NCBI GenBank assembly: GCA_947494565.1
Contig: CANLVG010000006.1
Location: 248,001 to 312,000 of the forward strand
DNA: 64,000 bases
Origin: an uncultured Flavobacteriaceae bacterium
GTDB lineage: Bacteria; Bacteroidota; Bacteroidia; Flavobacteriales; Flavobacteriaceae
Direction of reading: 5' to 3'
Positions 62,996-64,000 of this stretch are shown here, piece by piece. The notes under the pieces are model-generated. The model saw only the letters and a program-made list of their open reading frames with translations, had not been told where the DNA came from and searched no databases. The first letter of the stretch is position 1. Every line of letters starts with the position of its first letter. The position numbers were made by a program, and so were the translations under genes.

Positions 62996-63700
62996 ATGGA
63001 GCATCAAGAAGAACAAAGTCGTTGTGAGAATTGTATCGTCCGGCAATTCAACGCTTTAAGGGCGATGACCAAGGAAGAACTCAAGAAGGTTTCCGACTCC
63101 AAAATTTCCAAAAAAATCAAAAAAGGCGAAACACTTTTTGAGGAAGGCGAAAAACTCAATGGGGTGTATTGCGTGCGCAATGGTATTTCCAAACTGGCCA
63201 AACTGAGCGCCAACGGAAAAGATCAAATTGTGAAGCTTGCCGCAAAAGGGGAGGTCATCGGTCAGCGTTCCGTTATTGCCGAAGAACAGTCTAATTTGAG
63301 TGCCACAGCCGTAAGCGATATGGAGGTTTGCTTTATTCCGAAAGATGATATTATCAGTACGCTACATACCAATCCGAACTTTACGCTGGAGGTGCTGCGT
63401 CATATGGCACACGATCTAAAGGAGGCGGATGACGTTATCGTGAATATGAGTCAAAAGAACGTAAAGCAACGTATAGCAGAAGCCTTTTTGTATTTAAGAA
63501 ACAATTTTGGGGAAGATACTGAGGGTTATCTAATGCTGACCCTTTCCAGAGAAGATATTTCCAATGTTGTGGGTACTGCTACGGAATCTTGTATTCGTAT
63601 CATTTCGGAATTCAAGAAAAAAGGATTTTTGAAGACTTCGGGTAAAAAAATCGGTATTGCCAATACCAAGGCACTACAAGATATGGTCGACGGTTTCTAA
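62996..63700 (+). CDS. Crp/Fnr-family regulator 2 with FNR-like cysteine set
   Basis: 234 residues. It begins RCENCIVRQFNALRAM, with C10 and C13 before the beta-roll. Two further cysteines, C59 (GVYCVRNG) and C112 (EVCFIP), bring the number of candidate cluster ligands to four, as in FNR. A winged HTH is at the end (LSREDISNVVGTATESCIRIISEFKKKGFL). It is likely an iron-sulfur oxygen sensor for the six promoters with FNR-type boxes, with possible self-repression through the palindrome over its own -7 element. Confidence 0.9.
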   Translation: MEHQEEQSRCENCIVRQFNALRAMTKEELKKVSDSKISKKIKKGETLFEEGEKLNGVYCVRNGISKLAKLSANGKDQIVKLAAKGEVIGQRSVIAEEQSNLSATAVSDMEVCFIPKDDIISTLHTNPNFTLEVLRHMAHDLKEADDVIVNMSQKNVKQRIAEAFLYLRNNFGEDTEGYLMLTLSREDISNVVGTATESCIRIISEFKKKGFLKTSGKKIGIANTKALQDMVDGF

Positions 63701-63795
63701 AAGCGGGCTATAGACCGAGAGAAGGCTTCATAAAACACGACGGAAGTATCAATGAGTTACCTTAACCAAGGTTCATACCTAATTCCATTTAAAAC

Positions 63796-63839
63796 CTGAC
63801 TTATGTCATAGTTTCGGCATACGACATCCGCTAATTTTA
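63796..63839 (+). promoter_or_regulatory. FNR-type promoter of the second uspA
   Basis: CTGACTTATGTCAT (63796-63809), 22 nt, then TAATTTTA (63832-63839), the same -7 variant as before ccoS. The ATG follows 25 nt later. Confidence 0.7.
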
Positions 63840-63864
63840 CCCTGTAAGTTTTAGACGGATACCT

Positions 63865-64000
63865 ATGAAAAACATTTTGATTCCCACTGATTTTTCGGAG
63901 AATGCTTGGAACGCTACGTGCTATGCCATCGCCCTTTTTCAAAATGAGGAATGTGTTTTTCATTTGTTGAATACCTATACGCCGGCCATTGCCAGTAGTC
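63865..64000 (+). CDS. Universal stress protein (UspA), N-terminal part
   Basis: ATG at 63865, 45 codons visible before the window ends. It begins MKNILIPTDFSENAWNATCY, the standard Usp N-terminal strand and ATP-contact aspartate, followed by an alpha helix and VFHLLNTYTP. Preceded by an FNR-type promoter, so it belongs to the low-oxygen regulon. A minus-strand frame over the same DNA (63757-63963) is a shadow. Confidence 0.85.
   Translation, partial: MKNILIPTDFSENAWNATCYAIALFQNEECVFHLLNTYTPAIASS

Noticed and set aside
63757-63963. 68-codon minus-strand frame at the right end
   Set aside because: Overlaps the FNR-type promoter and the start of the uspA gene on the other strand, so it is a shadow.

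Overview
The window reads as chromosome from a marine flavobacterium (Bacteroidota, the Zobellia/Maribacter/Formosa type). Evidence: a SusC/SusD pair, many exported lipoproteins, a fused CcoNO cbb3 oxidase, and promoters with the Bacteroidota -7 element TAnnTTTG or TAnnTTTA.

Positions 1-46446 form one large polysaccharide utilisation locus (PUL) for sulfated, methylated red-algal galactans. All genes but one AraC regulator are on the minus strand. Read from high to low coordinates they are: (i) 46446-32121, an operon-like run of exported sulfatase, FAD oxidoreductase, predicted flavinylated protein, a GH117 relic, GH117, sulfatase, GH127, MFS sugar porter, GH16 and sulfatase; (ii) 32109-31270, a plus-strand AraC regulator diverging from the next block; (iii) 31175-25010, a cytochrome P450, ferredoxin and reductase set typical of 6-O-methyl-galactose demethylation, then Zn alcohol dehydrogenase, esterase and a second AraC regulator; (iv) 24885-20407, an anhydrogalactose pathway of cycloisomerase, aldehyde dehydrogenase, KDPG-type aldolase and KDG-type kinase; (v) 20184-15450, two sulfatases and a GntP permease; (vi) 14862-1, SusC, SusD, an FG-GAP/UnbV lipoprotein, a membrane TPR-LuxR regulator, GH117, Zn dehydrogenase, KduD-like SDR, AldA-like dehydrogenase and a truncated enolase-superfamily dehydratase. 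The proposed flow is extracellular GH16 cutting, desulfation by five sulfatases, release of anhydrogalactose and galactose by GH117/GH127, demethylation by the P450, then oxidation and aldol cleavage to pyruvate and triose phosphate.

Four promoters in this locus (GH117, susC, aldolase, last sulfatase operon) share a layout not explained by the genes: two T(C/T/G)nAG-like half-sites at an 11-bp period, then 31-32 nt, then TAnnTTTA. This suggests one locus-wide activator. A separate palindrome, CTCGATAATCGAG, occurs in two other intergenic gaps.

Positions 46621-64000 are a microaerobic respiration block: hemN, universal stress proteins, a TIM-barrel flavoprotein-like gene, tryptophan 2,3-dioxygenase, the cco cluster (ccoI, ccoS, fused ccoNO, ccoQ, ccoP, ccoG, ccoH, SafE) and two Crp/Fnr regulators with FNR-like cysteines. 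Six promoters here carry an FNR-type box exactly 22 nt before a -7 element. A seventh, shortened box overlaps the promoter of the second crp gene. I found no tRNA, rRNA, CRISPR array, insertion sequence or phage gene.
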